58,776 nucleotides of DNA from Bacteroidales bacterium (lineage in GTDB: Bacteria; Bacteroidota; Bacteroidia; Bacteroidales; JAADJA01), in contig JADHVR010000012.1 of assembly GCA_016783885.1 (NCBI GenBank), positions 1 through 58,776 on the forward strand. The letters run 5' to 3'. Numbering within the stretch: the first letter of the stretch is position 1; the number at the start of each line of letters is the position of its first letter. The position numbers and the translations under genes are program-made. The notes beneath the pieces are model-generated. The model was not told where the DNA came from and did no database searches. It saw only the letters and a list, made by a program, of their open reading frames with translations. Positions 33,969-42,182 of the stretch are shown piece after piece.

Positions 33969-34142
33969 ATGGCTTACAAAATTTCAGAAGAAGATTGCAC
34001 AGCTTGCGGAATTTGTACAGAAGAGTGTCCCGTTGAAGCGATTTCAGAGGGTGATGACTTTTATACAATTGACCCTGATTTGTGCACTGATTGTGGTGCC
34101 TGCGCAGATGTGTGTCCGGTTGAGGCAATACATCCGGCATGA
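33969..34142 (+). CDS. 2[4Fe-4S] ferredoxin
   Basis: A 57-residue ferredoxin starting 18 bases after the gamma-lyase stop. Both cluster motifs are complete: C10, C13, C16, C20-P and C39, C42, C45, C49-P. It is a clostridial-type low-potential electron carrier of the cytosol and could serve the radical SAM enzymes or keto-acid oxidation. The gene is intact and is followed after 27 bases by a broken cobO. Confidence 0.9.
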   Translation: MAYKISEEDCTACGICTEECPVEAISEGDDFYTIDPDLCTDCGACADVCPVEAIHPA

Positions 34143-34169
34143 TAATCAGGACAATATAAATTTTGTCTG

Positions 34170-34544
34170 ATGAAAGGTTATATTCATGTTTACACCGGAA
34201 ACGGTAAGGGTAAAACAAGCGCCGCCTTTGGCCTGACTTTAAGGGCTGAAGGGGCGGGGCTGAAAGTATCTATTGGCCAGTTTGTGTAAGGTAAAACCTA
34301 CAATGAAAACTTAGCCATAACCCGATACCTGAAAAATATAACGGTCAAACAATATAGCCTGGGTTGTTTTATTGTTGATACCCCCACACCGGATGATATC
34401 AATACAGGGCAATATGGTATTAAAGAGATGCATAAAATCATCCAAAATGGCAAACATGATCTGGTCATTATGGATGAAGTGAATATTGCTTTGTATTATA
34501 AACTAAATGAAAGAAGTGAAACATTATTATCAACAATGAATTGA
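34170..34544 (+). pseudogene. cobO: cobO-type corrinoid adenosyltransferase, disrupted
   Basis: The frame starts [19 protein letters not shown] with the Walker A motif of CobO/BtuR corrinoid adenosyltransferases. A TAA stop falls at codon 40 (34287-34289), where the family normally has Lys (QFxKG). Downstream the same frame continues in recognisable form (GKTYNENLAITRYLKNI; LVIMDEVNIALYYKL) to a stop at 34544, where the last third of the normal protein of about 175 residues is missing. One nonsense mutation plus a 3' truncation means no active enzyme. The preserved frame shows the loss is recent. Confidence 0.8.
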
Positions 34545-34579
34545 AGCAAGAATGGTATTGAATATTAATATTTATAAAA

Positions 34580-35029
34580 ATGAAAAATAAAACTAAAATC
34601 GGAATCATCATTTGTGACCGCTATCGTAAGTGTGCCGGGGGCAAATGCTTCAAAGCTATTCAAAACAGAGATGGTGCTTTTAATATTTATAAAAAAGAAG
34701 AAGAGTTAGAAATAGTTGGATATACTACTTGTGGCGGATGTCCGGGAGGTAATATTGAATATGCTCCGGAAGAAATGAAAAAAAATGGTGCAGAAGTTAT
34801 TCACTTTGCCACAGGTTTTGTTGTTGGATATCCCCCTTGTCCTTATATAGCACATTTTCGAAACTTCATTAAGGAGAAATACAGCATAAAAGTAATTGTG
34901 GGAACACATCCGATTCCTCAGAAATACTATGATGTGCATACAAAACTCGGCACCTGGGAATCATCGGAATGGAAAGAATTAATTCAGCCTACATTATCTG
35001 ATGAGAAGACACGTTTGGCTTATAATTAA
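34580..35029 (+). CDS. CGGC domain-containing protein
   Basis: A 149-residue protein of the CGGC (PF08821-type) family. It has an N-terminal ICDRYRKCAGGKCFKAI cysteine cluster, the name-giving YTTCGGCPGGN motif at residues about 47-57, and GYPPCPYIAHF later. The cysteines probably bind a metal or Fe-S cluster. The family is common in anaerobes and methanogens but lacks a defined function. Here it lies between the broken cobO and the second radical SAM gene. Confidence 0.85.
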   Translation: MKNKTKIGIIICDRYRKCAGGKCFKAIQNRDGAFNIYKKEEELEIVGYTTCGGCPGGNIEYAPEEMKKNGAEVIHFATGFVVGYPPCPYIAHFRNFIKEKYSIKVIVGTHPIPQKYYDVHTKLGTWESSEWKELIQPTLSDEKTRLAYN

Positions 35030-35049
35030 AAATCACAAATCAGTAAATC

Positions 35050-35988
35050 ATGTATAAATATCTTTTCGGCCCTGTGCCGTCGCGACGTCTCGGAATGTCT
35101 TTGGGTGTTGACCTTGTCCCTCACAAAGTATGTTCGCTCAATTGCATTTATTGCGAATGCGGACCTACCACGAAATTAACACTCGAAAGAAAAGAGTATA
35201 TACTCTATAATAAGGTAATAAAAGAGTTAGATCATTATTTCAGTAATAATCCTGCTCCGGATTATATTACGTTTTCCGGTTCGGGTGAGCCTACTCTTAA
35301 CTCACGCTTTGGCGATGTTTTAGAATTTATCAGGCAAAAAAAACCTGACATTCCGGTTGCCGTTTTAACAAACGGAACTTTATTTTTCGACAAACAAGTA
35401 AGAAAAGAAATCCTTAAAGCTGACCTGGTACTTCCATCTTTGGATGCCGTATCGGAAATTTCTTTTCGCAAAATTAACCAGCCTTTTCATCCTCTGAATA
35501 TTAATGATTATATAAACGGTTTGATAGATTTCAGAAAAGAATATAAGGGTAAAATATGGCTCGAAGTTCTTATTATTCCCGGCTATAACGATAGCAAAAC
35601 AGAATTAAAACTTCTTAAAGAAGCATTTAAAAAAATCCGTCCCGACAGCATTCAATTAAACACACTCGACAGACCGGGAGTTATACCGGGTATCAGAGCA
35701 GCAAGCAGAGAAGAATTGCAGGAAATTGTAAACTTTTGGGAACTCGATAACATTGAAATCATTGCATCTGCCCCTGAACGAAAAGACATTAAATCATATC
35801 GTTCGGATATGGAATCAGCAATTTTGGAAACTATTTTCAGAAGACCATGCACTCTTGATGATCTTGCAAAAATTTTAGGATCACATATTAATGAAGTTAA
35901 TAAATATCTTGATGTATTAGAAGCAGACGACAAAATTGAATCTGTTCGACAGGAAAGAGGTTTATTTTATCAAATAAAACACAAATAG
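35050..35988 (+). CDS. Radical SAM protein with C-terminal winged helix, copy 2
   Basis: A 312-residue radical SAM protein. The cluster motif CSLNCIYC is at C28, C32 and C35, then FSGSGEPTLNS, VLTNGTL and a winged-helix end (RRPCTLDDLAKILG; SVRQERGLFYQIKHK). It aligns without gaps to the copy at 7775-8713, about two-thirds identical by eye, with long nearly identical DNA stretches at both ends. It is the last plus-strand gene of the island and meets glnN convergently with a gap of only 4 bases. The reaction is unknown. Confidence 0.85.
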   Translation: MYKYLFGPVPSRRLGMSLGVDLVPHKVCSLNCIYCECGPTTKLTLERKEYILYNKVIKELDHYFSNNPAPDYITFSGSGEPTLNSRFGDVLEFIRQKKPDIPVAVLTNGTLFFDKQVRKEILKADLVLPSLDAVSEISFRKINQPFHPLNINDYINGLIDFRKEYKGKIWLEVLIIPGYNDSKTELKLLKEAFKKIRPDSIQLNTLDRPGVIPGIRAASREELQEIVNFWELDNIEIIASAPERKDIKSYRSDMESAILETIFRRPCTLDDLAKILGSHINEVNKYLDVLEADDKIESVRQERGLFYQIKHK

Positions 35989-35992
35989 AATT

Positions 35993-38179
35993 TTATTTAA
36001 TAAACAACAACTCCCTGTACTTAGGCAAGGGCCACAACTCATCATCTACCATTAATTCCAGTTTATCCACGTGCTGCCTTATTTCATCTAAGTATGGAAA
36101 TACATTTTGGTTATATGCCAATGCCTGTTCCTCCGTATCTTCAATCCTGTTCGCTTTTTTCCGCTCTTCCAGCATCAGCGCCACGTTATCTTTTATTTCT
36201 TCCACATGTTCCGAAATTTCCTTTATGGTCTGCATTTGATTCCTCGAAAGCTTCACAAAAGTTTTGGAATCGAGCACCTCTTTCAATCCTCTAACATTTT
36301 CTATAAGTGTATTCTGATACCTGATGGCAATTGGTATAATATGATTTTTCGCAAGATCTCCCAAAACCCGCGATTCAATCTGTATCTTCCTGGTATAATT
36401 TTCGAGCTGGATTTCAAACCGGGCTTGTAGTTCTCTTTTCGATAAAACTTTGCAATCTTCAAACAATTTAACTGCTTGCTTCGAAACTAAAGCCTTAAGT
36501 GCTTGTGGTGTATTTTTAATGTTTGATAATCCGCGTTTTTCAGCTTCCTTCAACCATTCTTCGCTGTAATTATTCCCTTCGAACCTTATTTTTTTCGATT
36601 CTTTAATATACCTTTTAATAACCTGAAATATTGCTTCATCCTTCCTGACATTTTTATTCATTAATTGATCAACATCAATTTTAAACTGTTTAAGCTGGTC
36701 GGCAACAATTGTATTCAGGGCGGTCATTGCGTTTGCACAGTTTGCTGATGACCCAACAGCTCTGAACTCAAACTTATCACCTGTAAAGGCAAAAGGAGAA
36801 GTTCTGTTTCTGTCGGTGTTATCGAGTAAGATTTCAGGAATTTTCGGAATACTGATATTCAGGTCAAATCCATTGGCGTTTACCTTACCTTTTTTAACCT
36901 GCTTCTCAATTTCATCCAGCGATTGTGATATTTGGGAACCGATAAAAACAGAAATAACAGCAGGCGGCGCTTCATGTCCTCCCAGGCGATGTTCATTTCC
37001 TGACGATGCAACGTGAGCTCTTAAAACATCGGCATATTTATCAACTGCTTTGAGTACATTCACAATAAAAGTAAGGAAACGGAAATTGGAAGTGTGTGTT
37101 TTTCCCGGAGAAAGAATATTAACTCCTGAATCAGTAGCAATAGACCAGTTGTTATGTTTACCCGAGCCATTGACTCCTTTGTAGGGTTTTTCGTGTAATA
37201 AAACCTGGAAATCATGCCTGCGCGCTACTTTCTCCATCAGGTGCATCAGTAATTGATTGTGATCTACCGAAATATTTGTTTCTTCATAAACAGGCACACA
37301 TTCAAACTGGTTTGGGGCTACCTCATTATGACGTGTTTTAACAGGAATACCCAAACGATGTGCCTCGTACTCCATGTCCTGCATATAATCAATCACCCGT
37401 TCATGGATAGTACCAAAATAATGATCGGACAACTGTTGGTCCTTGGCAGAAGCATGACCGAATACTGTTCTGCCTGTAAGCGCCAGGTCAGGGCGTGCTT
37501 TAAATAAAGCCGAATCAACAAGAAAGTATTCCTGCTCTAATCCCAGCGTAGCATAAACTTTATTAACTTTTTTGTCAAAATATTTATATACATCGGTGGC
37601 TGCCCTGTCAAGAGCAGAAATGGATTTCAACAAAGGTGTTTTATAATCGAGCGCCTCGCCTGTATATGAAATAAAAATAGTTGGGATACACAATGTATTT
37701 TCCATAATAAAAGCAAAAGATGTCGGATCCCATGCCGTATATCCCCTGGCTTCAAAAGTATTCCTTATACCTCCGCTTGGAAAGCTTGAGGCATCCGGCT
37801 CTTGCTGAATTAGTTCATTCCCCTGGAAATTCTCAATGGTTTTACCACCTTCTACAGGTACAATAAAAGCATCATGCTTTTCAGCGGTAGTTCCTGTTAA
37901 CGGATGAAACCAGTGAGTATAATGAGTTGCACCTTTACTGATTGCCCACGATTTGACTCCTGCTGCTATCTGGTCGGCAATTTTTCTTTCAATGGTTTCT
38001 CCTTTTTCAATGGCATTAATGAGTTTTTGGTGTGCTTCCTGTGTAAGGTATTCCTGCATGGCGTCCCTGTTGAAAGTCATTTCTCCATAGTATTCCGAAA
38101 TTTTTTCTTTTGGAATTTCAAAACTTTTCCTTTTCCGTGAAAAAGTAAATTCTAATGCTTTAAATCTGATGTTTGCCAT
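35993..38179 (-). CDS. glnN: Glutamine synthetase type III
   Basis: A 728-residue GSIII, the usual length for the type found in Bacteroidota and cyanobacteria. The sequence shows the N-terminal FEIPKEKISEYYGEMTFNRD, the catalytic YGxxN-like region GLEQEYFLVD, the nucleotide-binding loop EKPYKGVNGSGKHNNWSIAT and the RNRTSPFAFTG active-site segment. It makes glutamine from glutamate, ammonia and ATP in the cytosol. It is transcribed alone on the minus strand, with over 400 bases of hairpin-rich non-coding DNA upstream. Confidence 0.95.
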   Translation of the reverse strand: MANIRFKALEFTFSRKRKSFEIPKEKISEYYGEMTFNRDAMQEYLTQEAHQKLINAIEKGETIERKIADQIAAGVKSWAISKGATHYTHWFHPLTGTTAEKHDAFIVPVEGGKTIENFQGNELIQQEPDASSFPSGGIRNTFEARGYTAWDPTSFAFIMENTLCIPTIFISYTGEALDYKTPLLKSISALDRAATDVYKYFDKKVNKVYATLGLEQEYFLVDSALFKARPDLALTGRTVFGHASAKDQQLSDHYFGTIHERVIDYMQDMEYEAHRLGIPVKTRHNEVAPNQFECVPVYEETNISVDHNQLLMHLMEKVARRHDFQVLLHEKPYKGVNGSGKHNNWSIATDSGVNILSPGKTHTSNFRFLTFIVNVLKAVDKYADVLRAHVASSGNEHRLGGHEAPPAVISVFIGSQISQSLDEIEKQVKKGKVNANGFDLNISIPKIPEILLDNTDRNRTSPFAFTGDKFEFRAVGSSANCANAMTALNTIVADQLKQFKIDVDQLMNKNVRKDEAIFQVIKRYIKESKKIRFEGNNYSEEWLKEAEKRGLSNIKNTPQALKALVSKQAVKLFEDCKVLSKRELQARFEIQLENYTRKIQIESRVLGDLAKNHIIPIAIRYQNTLIENVRGLKEVLDSKTFVKLSRNQMQTIKEISEHVEEIKDNVALMLEERKKANRIEDTEEQALAYNQNVFPYLDEIRQHVDKLELMVDDELWPLPKYRELLFIK

Positions 38180-38350
38180 AATTTAAGGGATTAAACATCT
38201 CCCCGTCCGAAAGAGCAATGTCGTTAAGTTAGTGTTAAATATTTATTTCCTGAATTTATTTCTGTTAAAAAAGGTGCAAAGATAATTACTTGAAAGATAA
38301 GGCTTGTTAAAATAGAGTTAATTTTTTTTAACAAAATATAAACCCCTGCA

Positions 38351-38373
38351 CCTTGAAGTTTGAAACTTCAAGG
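38351..38373. repeat. REP-like hairpin 1 (core TT-TGA-AA)
   Basis: Perfect 23-base palindrome around a central G (CCTTGAAGTTT / AAACTTCAAGG). Its core TT-TGN-AA recurs in the other hairpins with different arm sequences. Confidence 0.7.
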
Positions 38374-38404
38374 ACGTTAGACACCGGGATTCCTGCCTTG
38401 TCGC

Positions 38405-38427
38405 CTGCCTGACGGCAGTCAGGGCAG
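38405..38427. repeat. GC-rich inverted repeat
   Basis: CTGCCTGAC and GTCAGGGCAG pair with one bulged G around GGCA. A related but imperfect GC-rich block lies at about 47692-47720 (GCCTGCCCGAC ... CAGACGGG). Confidence 0.5.
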
Positions 38428-38490
38428 ACAGGTGTAATCCAATTTAATAAAAGAATATTTTGTAATTACAAATTGCAGGTATCTGCCTGC

Positions 38491-38511
38491 ATTTCAGTTG
38501 CAAACTGAAAT
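38491..38511. repeat. REP-like hairpin 2 (core TT-TGC-AA on the minus strand)
   Basis: ATTTCAGTT - GCA - AACTGAAAT, 9-bp arms. Read on the minus strand the core is GTTTGCAAC. Confidence 0.65.
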
Positions 38512-38538
38512 GAGCAAAAGTGTGCCTCTGACTATCTT

Positions 38539-38561
38539 CTTAGCGGTTTGGAACCGCTTAG
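38539..38561. repeat. REP-like hairpin 3 (core TT-TGG-AA)
   Basis: CTTAGCGGTT - TGG - AACCGCTTAG: 10-base arms that pair except for one T-T mismatch. The core is GTTTGGAAC. Confidence 0.65.
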
Positions 38562-38588
38562 AGGTTGCGTGGAGGTTCCGTGCTATGC

Positions 38589-40034
38589 TTATTTTCTAAT
38601 TGAGTACAAACCTAAAAAGGTAATTAGTCCGTTTACTATCAGTAGTTCGAACCCAAATTTATAACCGTTAAACAGTTGTTCGGAGAAATAACTCAGGAAA
38701 TAACAAACAACCGGTGAGAGCACGGCAATTACCGGAACCCATTTATCTTTAACGGAATATCTGGCAAATAATCCGAAAGCATACATTCCTAATAAAGGAC
38801 CGTAAGTATAACCTGCTATTGTAAATAATTTTTGAATGACTGCCTGGTCATTAATCGCCCTGAAAATAATTATTACAAAAAGGATCAATATTGAAATGCC
38901 GATATGTACCACAAATCTTATCCTTATTTTTTGTTTTTCCGTTATGTTCTTCATCCTTTCCAAACCAAGGAAATCCAGGCTGAATGAAGTTGTAAGTGCG
39001 GTAAGTGCACTGTCGGCGCTCGAATATGCCGCTGCTATCAAACCGATAATAAAAACCAATCCTGCTATAGTACCAAGATAGTCTATTGCAACAACAGGAA
39101 AAAGGTCATCGGAAAGAGCCGGGATATTAATTCCGGTTTTTCCTGCATAAATAAACAATACGGCTCCGAGAAATAAGAATAATAAATTTACAGGGACTAA
39201 AATCCAGCTTAAGGTTATAACATTCTTTTGCGCATCTTTCAAGGTACGGCAGCTAAGGTTTTTCTGCATCATATCCTGGTCAAGCCCGGTCATTACTATG
39301 GCGATGAAAGCGCCGCTTAGAAACTGTTTCAGAAAATATCTCGGATCTCTCCATTCGGTTAAATAAAAAATCTTTGAATATTTGCTTTCGGTTACCATAG
39401 AAATTAGTGAGGAAAAATTAATATCCAATGCTTTTACGATAAAAAAAACAGAAATTACTACGGCAAGAAGCATGAATGTGGTTTGTAAAGTATCGGTCCA
39501 TACAATGGTCTTAATGCCGCCTTTAAAGGTATAAAGCCAAATAAGGACGATGAAAATAGTGATGGTCAGCCAGAAAGGAACGCCCCACGCATCGAAAACA
39601 AAAAGCTGAAGCACATTCACTACCAGGAACATCCGAAACGAAGCGCCAATGATCCTTGAAAGAAGAAAGTAAAAAGCGCCGGTCTTGTATGACCAGAATC
39701 CAAAACGGGATTCTAAGTATGAATAAATTGAAGTCAGATTTAGCTTGTAATATAAAGGCAGTAATATTTTTGCAATAACAAAGTAACCAACTAAATAACC
39801 AAACACAACCATCATATACGAAAACTGAGTATCTCCAACCCAGCCGGGTATCGAAATAAATGTTACACCCGATAATGATGCCCCTACCATACCATACGCA
39901 ACTACAAACCATGGTGATGCTTTATTACCAATAAAAAATGCACGGTTAGTTGCCTTGCGGGAAGTTACCAATGATACTGCGAACAACAAAACTGTGTATG
40001 AAAGAAAAACCAGAAGGATAAGTTGAGGAGACAC
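38589..40034 (-). CDS. Sodium:solute symporter (SSS family)
   Basis: A 481-residue inner-membrane protein with about 13 helices of the LeuT-fold SSS family. Early motifs are FIGNKASPWFVVAYGMVGASLSG and GVTFISIPGWVG; later AAYSSADSALTALTTSFSLD is the conserved Na+-site region. The start codon is GTG (40032-40034); no ATG lies at the expected place. The substrate is unknown (sugars, sialic acid, nucleosides or amino acids are possible). The gene stands alone, with REP-like hairpins on both sides, which may mark it as a recent arrival or simply as a gene between two repeat-rich gaps. Confidence 0.85.
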   Translation of the reverse strand: MSPQLILLVFLSYTVLLFAVSLVTSRKATNRAFFIGNKASPWFVVAYGMVGASLSGVTFISIPGWVGDTQFSYMMVVFGYLVGYFVIAKILLPLYYKLNLTSIYSYLESRFGFWSYKTGAFYFLLSRIIGASFRMFLVVNVLQLFVFDAWGVPFWLTITIFIVLIWLYTFKGGIKTIVWTDTLQTTFMLLAVVISVFFIVKALDINFSSLISMVTESKYSKIFYLTEWRDPRYFLKQFLSGAFIAIVMTGLDQDMMQKNLSCRTLKDAQKNVITLSWILVPVNLLFLFLGAVLFIYAGKTGINIPALSDDLFPVVAIDYLGTIAGLVFIIGLIAAAYSSADSALTALTTSFSLDFLGLERMKNITEKQKIRIRFVVHIGISILILFVIIIFRAINDQAVIQKLFTIAGYTYGPLLGMYAFGLFARYSVKDKWVPVIAVLSPVVCYFLSYFSEQLFNGYKFGFELLIVNGLITFLGLYSIRK

Positions 40035-40040
40035 TTTTTG

Positions 40041-40093
40041 ATTTACGATTTACGAATAACAAATAACGATTTACGAATAACGAATAACAAATA
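40041..40093. repeat. Degenerate short tandem repeat
   Basis: Units ATTTACG, AATAACG and AATAACAA alternate several times (ATTTACGATTTACGAATAAC and variants). It lies immediately upstream of the symporter start codon. Confidence 0.6.
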
Positions 40094-40191
40094 TAAACAG
40101 GTTAAATATTTATACTGAAACGCATAAACTTTGCAATTTTCTAATAATTTAACTGTGTGGTTTTAAATAAACTGCAATTAAAGAAATTTGC

Positions 40192-40209
40192 TCCCGATAG
40201 CTATCGGGA
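40192..40209. repeat. TCCCGATAGCTATCGGGA palindrome
   Basis: A perfect 18-base palindrome. The TCCCGATAnnTATCGGGA form recurs in the terminator at 53367-53411 and, less perfectly, at 40352-40380. Confidence 0.7.
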
Positions 40210-40253
40210 CGTTTTCGTTCAGATTACAAAGATAATATAAATATTTTACCGGG

Positions 40254-40301
40254 CTTTTTCGGATTTAAGCGAGGGAAAGTGCGGATGGCTAATCCGAAAA
40301 G
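40254..40301. repeat. Long-arm inverted repeat
   Basis: CTTTTTCGGATT (40254-40265) pairs with AATCCGAAAAG (40291-40301), leaving a 25-base GC-richer loop. The arms differ by one T. Confidence 0.6.
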
Positions 40302-40311
40302 AAATAATTGC

Positions 40312-40326
40312 AGGATTTGTAATCCT
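40312..40326. repeat. REP-like hairpin 4 (core TT-TGT-AA)
   Basis: AGGATT - TGT - AATCCT. It has the same TT-TGN-AA core as the hairpins at 38.35-38.56 kb, with the fourth possible base at N. Confidence 0.6.
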
Positions 40327-40351
40327 AAACCAAAAAATCATCAGCCACTAC

Positions 40352-40380
40352 CCCGAATGCCGATAAATATCGGTATCGGG
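40352..40380. repeat. Imperfect CCCGATA-type hairpin
   Basis: CCCGA-atg-CCGATA pairs with TATCGG-ta-TCGGG around AA, with a small internal loop. It lies 45 bases beyond the stop codon of the heptose phosphatase gene, which ends at 40425, and could act as that gene's terminator stem. Confidence 0.5.
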
Positions 40381-40424
40381 ACAAAGACACCAGAAATCAT
40401 AAAAAATGGAAAAAAGTTTATTTT

Positions 40425-40985
40425 TTAGTCAGTTACCGCTAATGCAAAACTTTTCAGGTCAGGAAAAACAAAATCAATGAGTTCGGGATTTTCTTTTAAC
40501 AACTCTTCATCCTGTGAGATAAATACCGTTTTCATCCCTGCATTTTTCCCGAATTGCATATCTGTAATTGTATCGCCAACCATTATTGATTTTTCAAATT
40601 CAATATCCGAAAAATCAATTTTTGCCTTTCTTGCCAAACCCGGGTTGGGCTTGCGGAAAACGCTTTTCTCTTCTGCCCTGTATGGCGAATAATATATTTT
40701 ATTGACCCTTCCCCCATAACTCCTTATCTTTAACATCATTTGTTCATGGATGTTCTCCAAATCAATCTCAGTCATCAAACCTTTTCCGATACCCTGCTGG
40801 TTAGTTACAATAAAAATCTTTCCAAAGATATTAGTTAGATCTTCAAGTGCTTCTAAAACCCCGGGCAGGAATTCAAATTCTTCCCATCTTTTAATATAAT
40901 CGCCAATGATTCTTTTATTGATGACACCATCACGGTCAAGAAAAAGCGACCAGGAATTATCAATAAACAAATTCTTTAAATTCAT
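40425..40985 (-). CDS. gmhB: D-glycero-D-manno-heptose 1,7-bisphosphate 7-phosphatase
   Basis: A 186-residue HAD-IIIA phosphatase. Catalytic aspartates are in LFLDRDGVINKR; motif II is IVTNQQGIGKG; motif III/IV is KPNPGLARKA then MVGDTITDMQFGKNAG. It removes the 7-phosphate in nucleotide-activated heptose synthesis for lipopolysaccharide or surface glycans. It overlaps the upstream guanylyltransferase gene by 26 bases, which implies translational coupling. The zinc-binding Cys/His loop of classical GmhB (CxH...CxC) is not obvious, so histidinol-phosphatase-like specificity is a lesser alternative. Confidence 0.8.
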   Translation of the reverse strand: MNLKNLFIDNSWSLFLDRDGVINKRIIGDYIKRWEEFEFLPGVLEALEDLTNIFGKIFIVTNQQGIGKGLMTEIDLENIHEQMMLKIRSYGGRVNKIYYSPYRAEEKSVFRKPNPGLARKAKIDFSDIEFEKSIMVGDTITDMQFGKNAGMKTVFISQDEELLKENPELIDFVFPDLKSFALAVTD

Positions 40986-41670
40986 CTTGTGCTCTTTGAT
41001 AATCTTCAGGAATTCCTATATCAAGAAAATATTGTTTACAAACCAACCCGTAAAAGGGAAAAAAATTATACATTTTTTCAAAACAATCCTTTTCAATTGA
41101 AAATCTGTCAGGAAAATCCTTTGTTAAAAAAAATTTTTTATCTATCAAATAAATGCCACCGTTTATCAAACCAGGACCGGTTTGTTTACCTTTTTCTTCA
41201 AAACCGATAATCCGGTGGTTTTCGTCCAGCGTAACAGTTCCATAACGGTCAACCCTGTCAAGCTCTCGCAGTGCTATTGAAATCATTGAACGCTTTGAAA
41301 AGTGAAATTCAAATATCCTGTTCATGTCTATCCTGAACATTGTGTCGCCATTTAGAACCAGGGCACTGTATCCCCGTATGTATTCAAATGCTTTCTTAAT
41401 GCCACCGCCGGTTCCGAGGGGCTTATCCTCAATGGCATAATCAATCTTAACTGATTTATATTTATTTCCAAAATGCTTTCTGATGATCTCGTTCTTATAC
41501 CCTACCGATAACACTACATGATTAAAATCATTACTGTCGAGGTAATCCAGCAGATATTCAAGAAACGGTCGTTCATTGACAGGTGCCATAACCTTCGGAA
41601 CATCACTGACGACATCCTTTAGTCGTGTTCCAAAACCGCCTGCAAGTATTATTGCCTCCCTGATTATCAT
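40960..41670 (-). CDS. hddC: Heptose 1-phosphate guanylyltransferase-type nucleotidyltransferase
   Basis: A 236-residue sugar-phosphate nucleotidyltransferase. The signature AIILAGGFGTRLKDVVSDVP carries the NTP-binding Gly-rich loop, followed by PKVMAPVNERPFLEYLLDYL, GTGGGIKKAFEYI and LNGDTMFRID. Between gmhB and gmhA it is best read as D-glycero-alpha-D-manno-heptose 1-phosphate guanylyltransferase; other hexose specificities are possible from sequence alone. The product would be GDP-heptose. Its 3' end overlaps gmhB. Confidence 0.8.
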   Translation of the reverse strand: MIIREAIILAGGFGTRLKDVVSDVPKVMAPVNERPFLEYLLDYLDSNDFNHVVLSVGYKNEIIRKHFGNKYKSVKIDYAIEDKPLGTGGGIKKAFEYIRGYSALVLNGDTMFRIDMNRIFEFHFSKRSMISIALRELDRVDRYGTVTLDENHRIIGFEEKGKQTGPGLINGGIYLIDKKFFLTKDFPDRFSIEKDCFEKMYNFFPFYGLVCKQYFLDIGIPEDYQRAQDEFKEFVY

Positions 41671-41689
41671 ACTGTTTTATTTTCCTGCT

Positions 41690-41959
41690 TTAATAAACTT
41701 CATCGTGTGTGCCTAAATCAATTAACAAAACTTTATTTTGAGATAAAAACCTGAAAACAAGTCGATATTGATAAGTTATGCTGATTGCCCAATAGCCTTT
41801 TAAATTTCCACTAAGGCGATGAGTTTTAAGTAAAGGATGGTAAGGGTCTTCAATAAATATCAGGATTCGCTTTTCAAATATCTTTATTAAATCAGGATGT
41901 TTTTTCCGCCATTTCTTTATTATCCTAATGAAAGCTTCATCCCATATTAGCTCAATCAT
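41690..41959 (-). CDS. RelE/YafQ-type toxin
   Basis: An 89-residue protein of the RelE/ParE superfamily, YafQ-like subgroup. The C-terminal signature is HRLSGNLKGYWAISITYQYR, then LVFRF and LIDLGTHDEVY. Such toxins cut mRNA at the ribosome. Its start overlaps the antitoxin stop by 8 bases, the usual coupling. It separates the heptose genes hddC and gmhA. Confidence 0.85.
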   Translation of the reverse strand: MIELIWDEAFIRIIKKWRKKHPDLIKIFEKRILIFIEDPYHPLLKTHRLSGNLKGYWAISITYQYRLVFRFLSQNKVLLIDLGTHDEVY

Positions 41960-42182
41960 TTTTAATCATTTTTAATAAATCATGGGCATTCCCAACAGTG
42001 ACCCTGTTTGCTTTATAATTTTCTTCAGCCTCTTTTGCCCTTTGAAATATTTTTTCTCTTTTCAATTCATGAATTCTTTTATCAAGAATCTCAGCGATAT
42101 AAAATTGATCCTCTAATGAAAGGGAAGAAATATTCTGTAAAATTGTATTTACATTTGCTATTGCTTGCATCTTAGTATGCAT
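41952..42182 (-). CDS. Antitoxin of the RelE/YafQ-type pair
   Basis: A 76-residue helical protein upstream of and overlapping the toxin gene. It has an N-terminal LSLEDQFYIAEILDKRIHEL helix pair, probably for DNA binding or dimerisation, and a C-terminal tail AEENYKANRVTVGNAHDLLK of the kind that wraps the toxin. It should neutralise the toxin and repress the pair. An internal ATG (Met5) is an alternative start. Confidence 0.75.
   Translation of the reverse strand: MHTKMQAIANVNTILQNISSLSLEDQFYIAEILDKRIHELKREKIFQRAKEAEENYKANRVTVGNAHDLLKMIKND

Larger units (their letters stand above)
38180..38588. other. Gene-free stretch between glnN and a symporter, with REP-like hairpins
   Basis: Four palindromes lie within 38351-38561, listed separately. 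The part nearest glnN (38180-38340) is AT-rich leader sequence without a clear promoter. The segment 38400-38435 is GC-rich and unlike its surroundings. I see no gene. Confidence 0.6.
40035..40424. other. Gene-free stretch upstream of the symporter
   Basis: No gene is visible. The stretch holds a short degenerate repeat array (40041-40093), a CCCGATA-type palindrome (40192-40209), a long hairpin (40254-40301), a TGN-core hairpin (40312-40326) and a second CCCGATA-type hairpin (40352-40380). Such spacers are typical of intergenic repeats in Bacteroidota. Confidence 0.6.

Noticed and set aside
34287..34289. TAA in cobO as programmed recoding
   Set aside because: No recoding signal is known for TAA here, the gene also lacks its 3' third, and other genes nearby are broken, so ordinary decay is simpler.
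6652..35029. NifX-like, CGGC and Fe-S genes as a nitrogen-fixation island
   Set aside because: No nifH, nifD, nifK, nifE or nifN is visible; NifX-fold proteins are common in non-fixing anaerobes.
40041..40093. ATTTACG/AATAACG repeats as an iteron origin
   Set aside because: Units are short, irregular and AT-rich, and no replication protein gene is near; this is common low-complexity spacer in Bacteroidota.
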